Source of the DNA: Auxenochlorella pyrenoidosa
Lineage: Eukaryota > Chlorophyta > Trebouxiophyceae > Chlorellales > Chlorellaceae
DNA length: 10,613 bases
Assembly (NCBI GenBank): GCA_001430745.1
Contig: KQ482053.1
Coordinates: 676,115-686,727, forward strand
Direction of reading: 5' to 3'
Part shown: positions 1 to 8,574 of the stretch, piece by piece
How the letters are laid out: every line of letters starts with the position of its first letter
Position numbering within the stretch: position 1 is the stretch's first letter
Translations under genes and position numbers: made by a program
Notes under the pieces: generated by a model
What the model saw: the letters and a program-made list of their open reading frames with translations, nothing else
Told to the model about the DNA's origin: nothing
The model's database searches: none

Positions 1-1836
1 GGCGCCGCCGCCGCGGGCCCTGCAGCAGCGGCGGCGCAGCGCGCCAGGGCGCAGCAGGAGTGCGAGCGGCGGGAGGCGGCACGCCGTGCTGAGCTGGCAG
101 CGCAGCGGCAGCGCGAGCTAGCAGAGGCTGAGGAGGTGCTGGCGGCGTTTGAGTGGGGCGGGGTGGCCCGCAGCCGGGTGCGGCGCATCGAGCGGGTGCA
201 GCAGCTCGACCTGTGGAGCCAGTACCAGCGCAGGCTGGTGAGTGGCTGGCGAGAGAAACAGCAAATTGGGCGGTGTTGCGTGCGCCGTGAAGTGCGCTGT
301 GCATGGCGGTTGGGGCTCGTTTCCCTTGCGTTTGGAGCAAAGGTGGGTTGCATGCCGTCTAGAGCCCGGGTGCGCAGCCCAGTGCGCAATTGCAGAGACG
401 CGCGCCCGCTCTCTGGCTGTGCAGGCTCGCATTGCAAAGGAAGTGGGGCAGGGGCAGGAGAACGAGCGCCGCCTGTTCCATGGAGCGGACCAGGCAAGAC
501 AGGGGGAGGGCAGGGGGAGGGCAAGGGAAGGCCATGAATAAGGGTCGACAAACAAGGGGGGGCCTCAGGTACGTGACAGCTGCCGACAGTCCAGGGCCAT
601 GTGCCCTACAGTAGGCGCCAAGGTGTGCAGGTGCTGCCCTCTTCTCAGCCAGCTGGCGCTGCACCCCCATGCGCCCTGCCATGGACCGCCCTGTGCACCT
701 TGCATGGCGCTGTGGCCTGCTGGTGCACCCGCCGTGCCCGCCAGATCTGCCACATCCAACCCTGGACACCTTGCCAGAGCTTTCCCCCTGCCTTGCTTAG
801 GGTAACCCTCCATGTCCTTCCCTGGGGTACGCTGTCGGGCGCCACCCCTGCAGGAGACCCTGGCAGCCATCTGCACCGAAGGCTTTGACCACCGGCTGTC
901 CAACCTGCACGGCGCGCTGGGCGCAGGAAAGCCCACTGCCACTGCTGTGCCCCCTTTCTCACTGTCGGCTGAGGGCGCTGTTCGCAAGGCTAGCAGACCA
1001 ACTTCCCGCCAGGTTGCGCTGCCCCGCCTGCCCGGCCCCTGGCCCACCCCACCTCACCCGCTCCCCAGCCTCTCTGTCTTCTGCTGCAACCCGCTCCCCG
1101 CCGCTGCAGGCACCTACTTTGCAGAGCAGAGCTCCTATAGCGAAGGCTACAGCCGAATGGCGAAGCACAGCGCCGCAGGGCTGCAGGCCGTGGCGGCCCA
1201 GGCCGCGCTTACGGCCATGGCCACTCTGGGTGGCATCTACTCGGGCGCGCAGCTTGGAGTTGGCAGCTCGCGTGCAGGTGGCCGTGGCGCCCAGGCAGGC
1301 GGGCTGCCCGCGGCAGCCCTGCCGCCTGCCGGGAGCGCCGGCGACGCCGGCAGACGCTCTGGCGACGCGACACCCTGCTTCCTCAGTGGCTGCCTGGCCA
1401 TGCTCTACTGCTCCGTCGCCCTGGGCAGCCAGTGCCCGGGGTACCCAAACCTGCGGCGCCCGGCGCCCGGCACGCACAGCGCTGCTGGTGGCGGCATCTA
1501 CGCTGTGTTTGACAATAATCAGGCGCGGATGCTGCCAGCAGCCACACCCCCGGGCATGTCGCCCCTGCACCCTGGGGTTTGAATGCGCAGGCGTACGCTG
1601 GCCTCCTGTCGGGGCCAGAGATGCCTGCCAGCCCAGCAAGGTTGGCATGCCTGCGCCAGCAGGGAGCCCCGCACAGGCATGGGCCGACAATGCACCAGCC
1701 CAGTAGCTACGGAGCTCCCCCCTGCCGGGATGCGTTGCTGTACCTGGGACAACAGCCGCTCAGGCACAATTTCATTGTGTGCGCTGCCACGCAGGCCTAT
1801 CCTACGCACATCATTCATTTCACAAGCGTGCGATGA
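1..1836 (+). CDS. PARP-family ADP-ribosyltransferase, 3' part (5' end outside window)
   Basis: Transfers ADP-ribose from NAD+ to target molecules. Proposed exons are 1-237, 425-493, 854-926, 1110-1522 and 1795-1836 (stop TGA); phases agree at every join and give 277 residues in the window. Residues about 13-45 are an Arg/Glu/Ala-rich probable coiled coil. The catalytic domain follows: RIERVQQLDLWSQYQ (near 64-78), NERRLFHGA with the NAD-binding His98, GAGTYFAEQSSYS with Tyr129, then LRRPAPG and a C-terminal FDNNQ|AYPTHII joined across the last intron. These are signature blocks of the PARP14/PARP10/tankyrase-type catalytic fold. The third catalytic position, Glu in polymerases (PEY), reads PTH here, so mono-ADP-ribosylation is inferred. 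An Ala/Gly-rich insert of about 60 residues sits between the Tyr block and CLAMLYCSVALG. Introns 2 and 4 use GC donors and intron 3 has no usable GT. Family assignment is secure; upstream domains are unseen, so the subfamily is open. Confidence 0.87.
494..853 (+). other. GC-AG intron (intron 2 of the PARP-like gene)
   Basis: Donor CAG|GCAAGA, acceptor CCCTGCAG|GAG, phase 0. Splicing joins LFHGADQ to ETLAAICTEGF, as the PARP fold requires. No GT dinucleotide occurs between the LFHG codons and the in-frame TAA at 538-540, so a standard donor is impossible without a different exon structure. A second possible GC donor lies a few codons downstream (AGG|GCAAGG). Confidence 0.75.
927..1109 (+). other. 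Non-canonical intron, apparent GA-AG (intron 3 of the PARP-like gene)
   Basis: The acceptor is strong: a long pyrimidine-rich run ending CCGCTGCAG|GC. The donor that restores the conserved GxGxYF block is CAG|GAAAGC, which resembles a CAG|GTAAGC donor with T changed to A. A GC donor six bases earlier (G|GCGCAG at 921) keeps phase but deletes two conserved residues. The 183 bases are a multiple of three without an in-frame stop, so retention would insert 61 residues into the catalytic core. Confidence 0.55.
1523..1794 (+). other. GC-AG intron (intron 4 of the PARP-like gene)
   Basis: Donor CAG|GCGCGG, acceptor CCACGCAG|GCC, phase 0. It joins FDNNQ to AYPTHIIHFTSVR and the stop, recreating the C-terminal strand typical of PARP catalytic domains. 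Without splicing the frame runs into an unrelated tail that stops at 1582. The donor is a weak match to the usual GCAAG form, so its exact position rests on protein conservation. Confidence 0.7.
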
Positions 1837-2050
1837 GCACACAGCCCGCTGCAGCGGGCCAGGAGCGGCGTCCTCGCCGCCCCGATCTGCAACCACGAGC
1901 AGCCTGCCTTGGAGGGGCGCGACATTGTTTGCAAGTGTAGGCTTGCAGATAAATCTCTGGAACATTTCAAGTGTAGCAAGCTTATCTGCAAGTGCATGCC
2001 ATCAGGATGGAACAGAGCATGGTGCAGGGCAGGCCTCGCCGGTGGCGGCG
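1837..2050. other. Convergent intergenic region (shared 3' flank)
   Basis: This is the 214-base gap between the stop codons of the PARP-like gene (plus) and the METTL4-like gene (minus). It must hold both 3' UTRs and both polyadenylation sites unless the transcripts overlap. I see no TGTAA, the usual green-algal poly(A) signal, in the sense orientation of either gene. There are two TGTAG near-matches on the plus strand (1936-1940 and 1972-1976) and one AT-richer patch (GATAAAT near 1948-1954). Confidence 0.6.
1942..1992. repeat. 11-base perfect inverted repeat between convergent genes
   Basis: CTTGCAGATAA at 1942-1952 is the exact reverse complement of TTATCTGCAAG at 1982-1992, separated by 29 bases. 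A 9-base direct repeat, CAAGTGTAG, occurs at 1932-1940 and 1968-1976 in the same patch. The transcript of either strand could form a stem-loop, so a role in 3'-end formation is possible but only inferred. Confidence 0.55.
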
Positions 2051-4966
2051 CTAGAGCCCCGCGGCCCCTTCCGGCAGCCGCTCAAAGCGGCTGGCAGACT
2101 GCAGCTTGAGCACTTCGTTGCCCCAGCTGGTCCAGCCGCTGTGCAGCTCGCGAGCAAACATCTGCAGGGGGTTGGTGTGGAGGTGGGGCGAGGGTTCGGC
2201 CGTGGCGCCGTCTCGCAGGCAGGGGGCGGCAGCGTCGGGCATCCTTCCTGGCACTGCTGTTCCGTCGCCGTTGTTCCCGCAAAGATTGAGCAGTTTCAGT
2301 ACCATGGCTCTCTGCATCGAGCCTGCCAGTACAGCGCCAGGTGCTGCACGACGGTGGTTGATCCAGCTCGCGGCTGACAGCGCACGCTGTGCACGCTGCG
2401 CGCAGCTGTCCCCACCTCGAGGCAGCGCGCCCGGGGTGGCAGCAGCGGCAGCAGCAGCTCCCCAAGGTGTGGCTTGCGGCTGTGCTCCGCCGGGGGCACG
2501 GCAGCAATGACCAGTTCCCGGCCGGGCAGCAGGTGAAAGCCCGCCGCTCGCACTTCCGCCTGCTGTGGCTGCTTCGAGGCAGATGGCGCCCGGCCTGCCG
2601 CCGCAGTCACAGCCTCTGCTGCCGCCTGCTGACCAGCTGGTCCTGGATCCGGCAGTGTGGCAGCGCTGTCAGGTTGTAGAGGCCCTGGCAGGGGCAGGTG
2701 GACTGGCCAGCACAGCAGGAGCGACTCGTACGGCCGCCGGTGCTCAATGTCCTGGCACAGCAGGAGGGAGAAGAGAGTGTTTCCGCTTGCTGGGGCAGGT
2801 GTGTGCGCGGCACTGGGTGCAGGTGGCTTCGGGCGAGGACAGCGGGACGGCATGCAGGCTGTAGAAGTGCTCACCAGCCGGCCCGCCGGCTCTCCTCCAT
2901 CGCTGATCTTCAGCCAGTGCCAGGTGGACAGGCAGCGCAGGCCCCACCCAGGCAGCAGCTCTGCGAGGGGGGGCCACACAATGGCAGCATGGGAAGTGAT
3001 GCAGCGCCGCGGCAGCGCGGCCACTCTGGCAGCCCCGGCCCCTGCATGTTTGCCTCTGTGCACCCTTTCTTTAAGGCTTCCAACCCGCTAGCCGCCAAGG
3101 CAATTGTCTGCTGCTCCGACATGCACAAAGGTGCCTTGTGCCGCTCGCACCCGAATCGATGAAGCGGCGATGGCGCTCCCGATTGGTCACCCACATCGCC
3201 ACCAGGCAGCCATCCTGGATGGGTGAGGGGCGATGGTGGACAGGCTTCTGGGTGTTGTCAAGTCAATGGGTGGAGTCAGTGCGGCGCAGCCGGGGCACAG
3301 ACACCCAGCCGTCCGTGCGCGGGACCGCCTACCAGCCCTCTTGCATAGTACAGGCGCAATGGTGGCAGCAAACCAAGCAGCCCCATCTCCGGTGTCCGCC
3401 TCGAGCCTCCCAGCTCATGCACACGGGCAGCCCACCAGCCAGCAGGCAAGCCGCGCTGCACCAGGCCTGGATCGGGGATCCACTCAACCCAGCGCTGGCG
3501 CAGTGTGGACATGGACAAGCCCCGGCAGGTACCCACCGGGTGCATCAGCTGGGGCACAGGGAGGCCCAGCAGGTTGCGCGAGGGCAGCGTGGGGTAGCGC
3601 CCCGAGCGCTTGGCCGACTTGTTTTCCCAGGGTGGGTCCAGGACAATGCAGTGGTAGCCTCCGGCTGCAGAGGGGGTCCAGGTACAAAAGGATAATGATT
3701 ATAGTACAAGCCTCAGGCCGTCAAATGGCAAGACTAGACTTATGCCCTAAGGCCAGCTGCAAAGGGAGCAGCGGAAGGAGGGCCAGGGCGTCAAGTTGCA
3801 AGAATAGACTAGACCAGACCAGACTGGCTGCAGGAAGCGGCAGCAGGAGGAGGGCCTGGGGCCGGGCTGGAAACCAGCAGGCAGGGAGGCATGCCGCCAG
3901 GCGGCGCCAGTGAAGCGGGCAGCGGGTCAGGGCGCACGCAGGCATGCTGCATTGCCCTGTTGCAGAGCAGCACGTGTGCAGGCCGCAGCAGCCCGCCACC
4001 CCCTGCCATACCTTGCGCAGCGTCCTCGAGCAGCGGGGCGAGCCGGCGGGCGTCCGACATCAGGAAGCGGCAGCGCGGCGGCAGCAGCACGGCGTGGCCC
4101 GCCGCCCAGGCCAGCCGCTCCCCGGCCCCATCGCCAACGCTGACCAATCGGTCAAAGAGGTTGCACGAATGCATCGCCCCGGGGTCCTGCTCCTGGTCCG
4201 CACCCTGGAGGGGGCCCCACGAGTGAGCCTGTGGCTGGGGTGGTGGGTCGTGCTGCAAGACCTGGCCGTGGCCTGGGCAGCCCTGTGCCCCAGGGATGGC
4301 TGCCCCAGCCGCAGCCGCCGCTGCCGCTGCAGCCCCACCTGGCGGTGCCACTGTAGCCCCCGCTCTTGGTGCCACGAATGCTGGCTCAGGCGTGAACTGG
4401 AGCTTTGGCCTGACAGCGTGACGCGCCCCGTACAGCGCCAGATAGTCGGGCCCCTCCTGCGCACAGCACAGGCTGCCAGCGCTGCCGGCACGGCCGTTGC
4501 CAGCCGTGCCGGCCGACTGCTCGGCAGAATGGTGGTGCCGACGCTGCTGCCCGCATTGCTCCGGGTCTCCTGCCACCTGTGTTTCTTCTATCGCCTCGAG
4601 CACGGTACGTGCACCGCTGCGCTGCAGCCAGTCATGCACGCTTGCCGCCGCGGCCGCCAGGGCAGGTGCATACTCGGCATGCCGGGCCGCCGCCTGCTGC
4701 TCCCGCTCGTTGGGTTGGTAGCTGCTGCGGTGCCGCCGCTTCCTCCGCCCCTGCTGCTCCGCTTCTGCTGCCTCTGCTGCTGGCATTGCGGCTTGGGCGG
4801 CGCTGCCATGCAGGGAGCCACTAGAACCGCTGCCGCCTGCTGACTTGGCGCCCTGGTACGGCGCAGGCAGCGAGAAGGCCGCCCTGGGGGGCTGGAAGCT
4901 GCGGTACTCTGCGGCCACGGCTGCCCAGGGGTCCAGGACGACCACGTCTGGGGCAATGAACAGCAT
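2051..4966 (-). CDS. METTL4: METTL4-like N6-adenine methyltransferase (MT-A70 family)
   Basis: S-adenosylmethionine-dependent N6-adenine methyltransferase; family members act on snRNA (m6Am) and have been linked to DNA 6mA. Minus-strand exons are 4966-4012, 3664-3537, 3214-3151, 2960-2875, 2751-2416 and 2161-2051 (stop TAG). All introns are GT-AG (347, 322, 190, 123 and 254 bases) and all phases agree, giving 559 residues. Family blocks in order: LLPPRCRFLMSDARRLAPLL (near 288-307); the catalytic DPPW at 328-331 in VLDPPWENKSAKRSGRYPTL; LVAMWVTNRE near 369; LLPGWG then TWHWLKI (396-401); RRPYESLLL; HSRKPHLGELL; and MFARELHSGWTSWGNE (524-539). RRKRRHR at 74-80 is a candidate nuclear-localisation signal. 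Ala/Gln-rich insertions make it longer than animal and plant relatives. The start is the first ATG after an in-frame TGA two codons upstream. An extra 5' exon is possible: ATG on the minus strand near 5083, donor GCA|GTGAGA, acceptor within the present first codons. Confidence 0.9.
3720..3810. repeat. Imperfect 21-base direct repeat inside a METTL4 intron
   Basis: The segments at 3720-3740 and 3790-3810 match at 18 of 21 positions (both begin GTCAA, share GCAAGA and end TAGACT), offset by 70 bases. A short run of AGACC/AGACT units follows to about 3826. It lies within the 3665-4011 intron, which is otherwise featureless. Confidence 0.5.
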
Positions 4967-5738
4967 GCCTCACCCCGGATGGGGCGGACTGCTCCACTCT
5001 CACTGCTCGGTCCCAATGCGAGTTGGGTCCAAGACAAGTCAACGCGCCTGCAGATCAGGGGACGATCTCGTGCCATTGTCTCGGATGCATGCAGCATCGC
5101 GCTGGACAGCTGGGCAGCCCCACCCAACGTGTGCCGAGTGGCAGCTAGCCAGCGCTGGCGGTGGGGCGCAGGTGGCAGCAGCAGGTGGGGAACGCTGGTG
5201 GCAGCTGGTGTGCTGACAGTGTCCTACCTGCGATGTTATACTCAAAAGCAATGCAGGCGCAGCGACACGAGCAGGCAGGCCGGCGAGCGAGCGGCACTGA
5301 GCGAGGGGGAACCGAGCAGAAGTGCACCCGTTCCTCTCGATGGACCCAAAACGGCCAAGAGCTCCTGGATGATGATGATACCAAGCTTTCGAAGTGAGCG
5401 ATGCGGCCGTTGCTGTGGGACACCCATGGCGAGCCCAGCAGCCCCCTCAAGCATGCCGCCAGCCATACCAGCTGAGAAGTGTCGCACCCAGATGATACCT
5501 CTTCGCTAGCTATTGTACAGGTGGCGGAACTGACTCACGCCGGCAGTGCCTTCCAGGGCAAGGGAAAGGAGATGGCAGGAGGAGCGGCGGCACCAAACAG
5601 ACGGTGCAGCCACGGCAAGGTTGGTAGGCAGCTGCTGTGGTGAATACAGTGCGTCATCAACATGGGCGCGAGGGGGGGCCAGGACTTCCTAGGCCCCAGA
5701 ATCAACACGGCGGCAGCCGGGCGCGCCGTGGCGGGGGG
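4967..5738. other. Intergenic region, no gene recognised
   Basis: This stretch separates the METTL4-like start from the stop of the next minus-strand gene, so it should contain the 3' UTR of the latter and the promoter of the former. Open frames on both strands read as GC-driven low-complexity sequence without recognisable motifs or splice-phase partners. Composition is more mixed around 5220-5400. I see no TGTAA in the sense orientation for the minus-strand gene and no RNA gene. Confidence 0.5.
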
Positions 5739-7851
5739 TCAGCAGGGCTCCACGCCCAGCGCGCGCAGCGTGGCGCCCCCCCACCGCAGCCGCAGCATGT
5801 GCCCGCACCAGCCGCGGCGGTAGCCCCGCTCCGCTGCCAGCCGCGCCAGGTTGTCGCGGTGCGCCTCCACGTCCTCCCTGCGCGGGTCGGCCAGGAAGCG
5901 GGCCACGTCCCAGCCGTTGCGCACGTTGAACAGCACGCGGTCGCGGTGCAGCACCTGCCGGGGGGGGGGGGTGAACAAGGGAAAAGGAGAAGCAGGTCAG
6001 GTCTGTGTGCTGGGCAGGCGCCAGGCCCAACAGGCAGGCCTGCTGCTTGTCAGAGCGGCTGGGGCACACAACGGCGATTCAGGGGCCAGGCCCTGCGCAC
6101 TGATTGCCAGCGCCAGAAGCCCCGAGGAGGGGCACAGCCGCATGCCTGCCCGCCTGCGTGCCTGGTGCGGCCACGCAAAGCCATCCTCGACGACACAACT
6201 GCTGTGCCAGCCAGCTACACCAGGGCACCCCCCGCGGAGGCGGCACGCACCAGGGCGCTTGCCACAGCCCGACCAGTTCGCCCCCGGCGGTCGCATGGTG
6301 CCCAGCAAGATCTAAGACTAGCATCACCTGGTTGGGCCAGAGGATGTCATCCTCGTCGGCAGCCACCGACCCCACCAGCCCCACAAAGTAGTTGCGCCAG
6401 CCGCCGCCCGCCGCGTCGGCCGCGCCCTCTGAGAAAGCCATGCCGGCCACGGAGCAGAAGGGCGCGATGTCGGCCGACAGCCGGCCCACCAGGTCGGGCA
6501 GCAGCGGCGACACGGTCTCAAAGAGCCTGCGCCAAGGGTGCATTTGTGCGAGTGTGCGTGTGTGTGGGTGTGGGTGAGTGGGTTGAGAGGGTACCGGGAT
6601 GGGGGTGGGGTGGGAGGGTTGAGGGGGGGGCCTGGCCCGGGCAGCAGCTGTGGACGCAGGGGCAGGTCATGCTGGCGAGTATCGGCCGCCGCAGTGGCCC
6701 CGGAAGGGGGAAGGCGCAAGGATCCCAAGGCTGGGCTCGCAATGGAGGGCTCGCCACGGCGGTACTTGCTGGGCGGGGCCAGCCTGCAAGGGCCTAGGCT
6801 GCCCAGCCTCCAACCCAAGGGGTCCAACCTCCCCGGACAGGCAGCCAGCGCTCACTTGGCGGGGCCGCCATCCTCTGGCTGGTACACAGCAATCCACAGC
6901 GGCCGCACGCTGAGCACGTCCTGCCCCACGCGCAGCGTGACGGGCCCCTGCGCTGCGGCGGCCGCGCCGCCGCCCGCGCCAGGCGCGGCCAGCCCCGCCG
7001 CGTGCTGCTGGTGCTGTTGCCTTTGCGGCTGCGGACGATTGTCGTGCTGCTGGTGGGACCAGAGGGGCATGCCGCCGCCAGTGCCGCTGCCGCCGCCGCC
7101 GTCTGCTGCATCCCCCTGGCAGGGTGGCTCGCCAGCCAGGTCAGCTCATCCAGCTCACTCATGTCTTGCAGGGGGGGCAGATCCAGGCTCGAGAGGCTGT
7201 CCTCTACTGCTGCACGGGCCCTGCCGCTGGCGCCGCCAGTCGGCGGCGCCAGCAGCTGCTCTGCGATGCCCGGCCGGCTGCTGCTCGGCAGGTCTCCGGG
7301 CGCGGCAGGGCTGCTCAGCAACGTGGCCACCTGGCGGAGCCGCTGCTGCTGCCGCCCGCGGGTGGCATCAATGAGGGCGCGGCGGGCCGCGCGCCGCGCC
7401 TCCTGCTGCCGCCAGTGCGACAGCCAGGTGAGCTGCAGGTCTGCGCTGGCATCCAGCGCTGTGCTGAAGGCGGCAGCCGACACCGGGCACGCCTCTTGCG
7501 CCGCGGGCGCAGCAGCGCTGGCTGCGGCAGACCAGGATGCACGGCGCTGCTGGTGCTTGGCCGCCTGGCCGCTTGTGGCGGCGGGCGGCAGGGCGCCACT
7601 GGTGGCAGCACCTCCGATATTCCGACCCGCGGCCGGTGTTGCGTGATTGAGGCCTGCGCAGGGTCAGGGGGAGGCAGCGTGGCGTGCATCGCGCCCTCCC
7701 AGCTACAGAGCCCTTGACCATTGGCTAGAAGAGTTGGGGAGGAGGCTCTCTCTGTGCGCTCACCTGTCCCTAAATGCTGCATGGCTGCGACCAGGAAGCG
7801 GGAGAAACGAGTCGAGCCTGCAGCAAGCGGCACCGCTCTCGAGTTCAGCAT
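5739..7851 (-). CDS. Five-exon gene of unknown function
   Basis: I do not recognise the family. Minus-strand exons are 7851-7764, 7653-7159, 7105-6856, 6526-6328 and 5954-5739 (stop TGA), all with GT-AG introns in agreeing phase; 415 residues. The N-terminus (MLNSRAVPLAAGSTRFSRFL) is basic and lacks acidic residues, like an organelle-targeting peptide. Residues about 120-150 are a basic helical stretch (WLSHWRQQEARRAARRALI), then Gln/Gly/Ala-rich linker. The C-terminal half looks ordered: VTLRVGQDVLSVRPLWIAVY, LFETVSPLLPDLVGRLSADI, WRNYFVGLVGSV, DILWPNQVLHRDRVLFNV, and GYRRGWCGHMLRLRWG (388-403). The last motif recalls GYxxGW motifs near the ends of some helicase-type proteins, but no helicase motif is present. 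The third exon could instead begin at 6952 (206-base intron, phase also correct), removing 51 linker residues. A promoter shared with the divergent plus-strand gene is likely. Confidence 0.7.
5960..5971. repeat. G12/C12 homopolymer next to a splice acceptor
   Basis: Twelve Gs in a row on the plus strand are a C12 tract on the minus strand, ending four bases before the acceptor CAG that starts the last exon of the unknown gene. It serves as that intron's polypyrimidine tract and is prone to length variation. Confidence 0.6.
6546..6628. repeat. GT/G-rich low-complexity tract within an intron
   Basis: A degenerate GTGTGCGTGTGTGTGGG stretch merges into G-rich sequence ending in a G8 run. It lies in the 6527-6855 intron of the minus-strand unknown gene, where it reads as a C/CA-rich tract just upstream of the acceptor at 6527, so it may double as its pyrimidine-rich tract. 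Confidence 0.5.
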
Positions 7852-8574
7852 CGGCACACCGCCTGGCGAAGCATGGCGCTAATCGAGGATACTATGGACA
7901 AGTCAGGACAGGATCGGGCCGTTTCCAGAGGAGGAGTCATTGGCGGCAGTCGCCACGCTCAGCGCCGCATGGAGTGTCGGCGGTGCATGTTGGAGGCCTT
8001 TCTGGCTCCATGACGGCCTGGCTGTAACCCTCGAGAAACAGGGTATTTGTGTTAATGCCTGCATCATTCCGGATTGTTCTGGGCAGCCTTCTGGTCAGCC
8101 CTGGCTCTGGGATTCCCCGTGTTGGCTAGCAAGGAGTGCAGAACAAGGGATTGGTGGTGGCAGCATCCTCACAGCTGCTGCTTGGTCCACCGTTGCATAC
8201 ATCTCCATCCCTTGGCCTGGCACAGTCGTGATGTGGGCTGCTGAACGCAGAATGAGCGTCGTATCGCTTCCCGCCCACCCGCAGGCACTTGCATCATGCT
8301 TTGCTGCTGCTCTGTACAGGGCTGCGCCCTTCACAGGACAGATGTTATACATTCTGAGGCTCATTATGAATGGGGCCGCCAAGCCGTGTTGCCTCATCAC
8401 TGTACATGTTTGTGCTGCTCAGGTGCTGCCGCCACGCTGCCGCCAGCACTTGTCAAGAGGGCTGATTCCTCTTCCACTCTCAACCGCCGTGGGTGCAAAG
8501 CCAGATTGCTTGCTAGCAGACCGCAAGCCGACGCCAGCACTCTCGTCGCCCCCGCCAACCCGCCTGCAGCAAGC
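7852..8574. promoter_or_regulatory. Divergent (probably bidirectional) promoter region
   Basis: The 723 bases lie between the start codons of the minus-strand unknown gene and the plus-strand plastid-protein gene, so both 5' UTRs and promoters must fall here. Composition is less GC-biased between about 8030 and 8410. No confident TATA box stands out. A long plus-strand frame (8296 onward) is open into the downstream gene, but its translation is Cys/His-rich and lacks targeting-peptide character, so I treat it as 5' UTR. No tRNA or other RNA gene was seen. Confidence 0.5.

Noticed and set aside
2296..3063. Single 255-codon minus-strand frame as an intact gene
   Set aside because: It covers two METTL4 exons plus the intron between them; the conserved blocks only become contiguous after splicing.
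3944..4843. 299-codon plus-strand frame
   Set aside because: Antisense shadow of the long first METTL4 exon, whose minus-strand reading carries the family blocks.
4979..5509. 176-codon plus-strand frame upstream of the METTL4-like gene
   Set aside because: No recognisable motif, no splice partner, and composition typical of chance open frames in GC-rich DNA.
5637..6797. 386-codon plus-strand frame
   Set aside because: It is antisense to exons of the minus-strand unknown gene; the translation is Arg/Pro/Gly-rich shadow sequence that also runs through the G-rich intron tract.
5739..7851. Helicase assignment for the unknown gene
   Set aside because: Only the GYxxGW-type end motif is reminiscent; Walker A, DEAD/DEAH and other helicase motifs are absent.
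8022..8026. TGTAA on the plus strand as a poly(A) signal
   Set aside because: No plus-strand gene ends nearby; it lies in the divergent promoter region, so it is probably chance.
8296..8574. Upstream extension of the CGL160-like frame from 8296
   Set aside because: The frame is open, but its translation is Cys/His-rich with acidic residues and would bury the transit-like peptide starting at 8575, which has the better start context.
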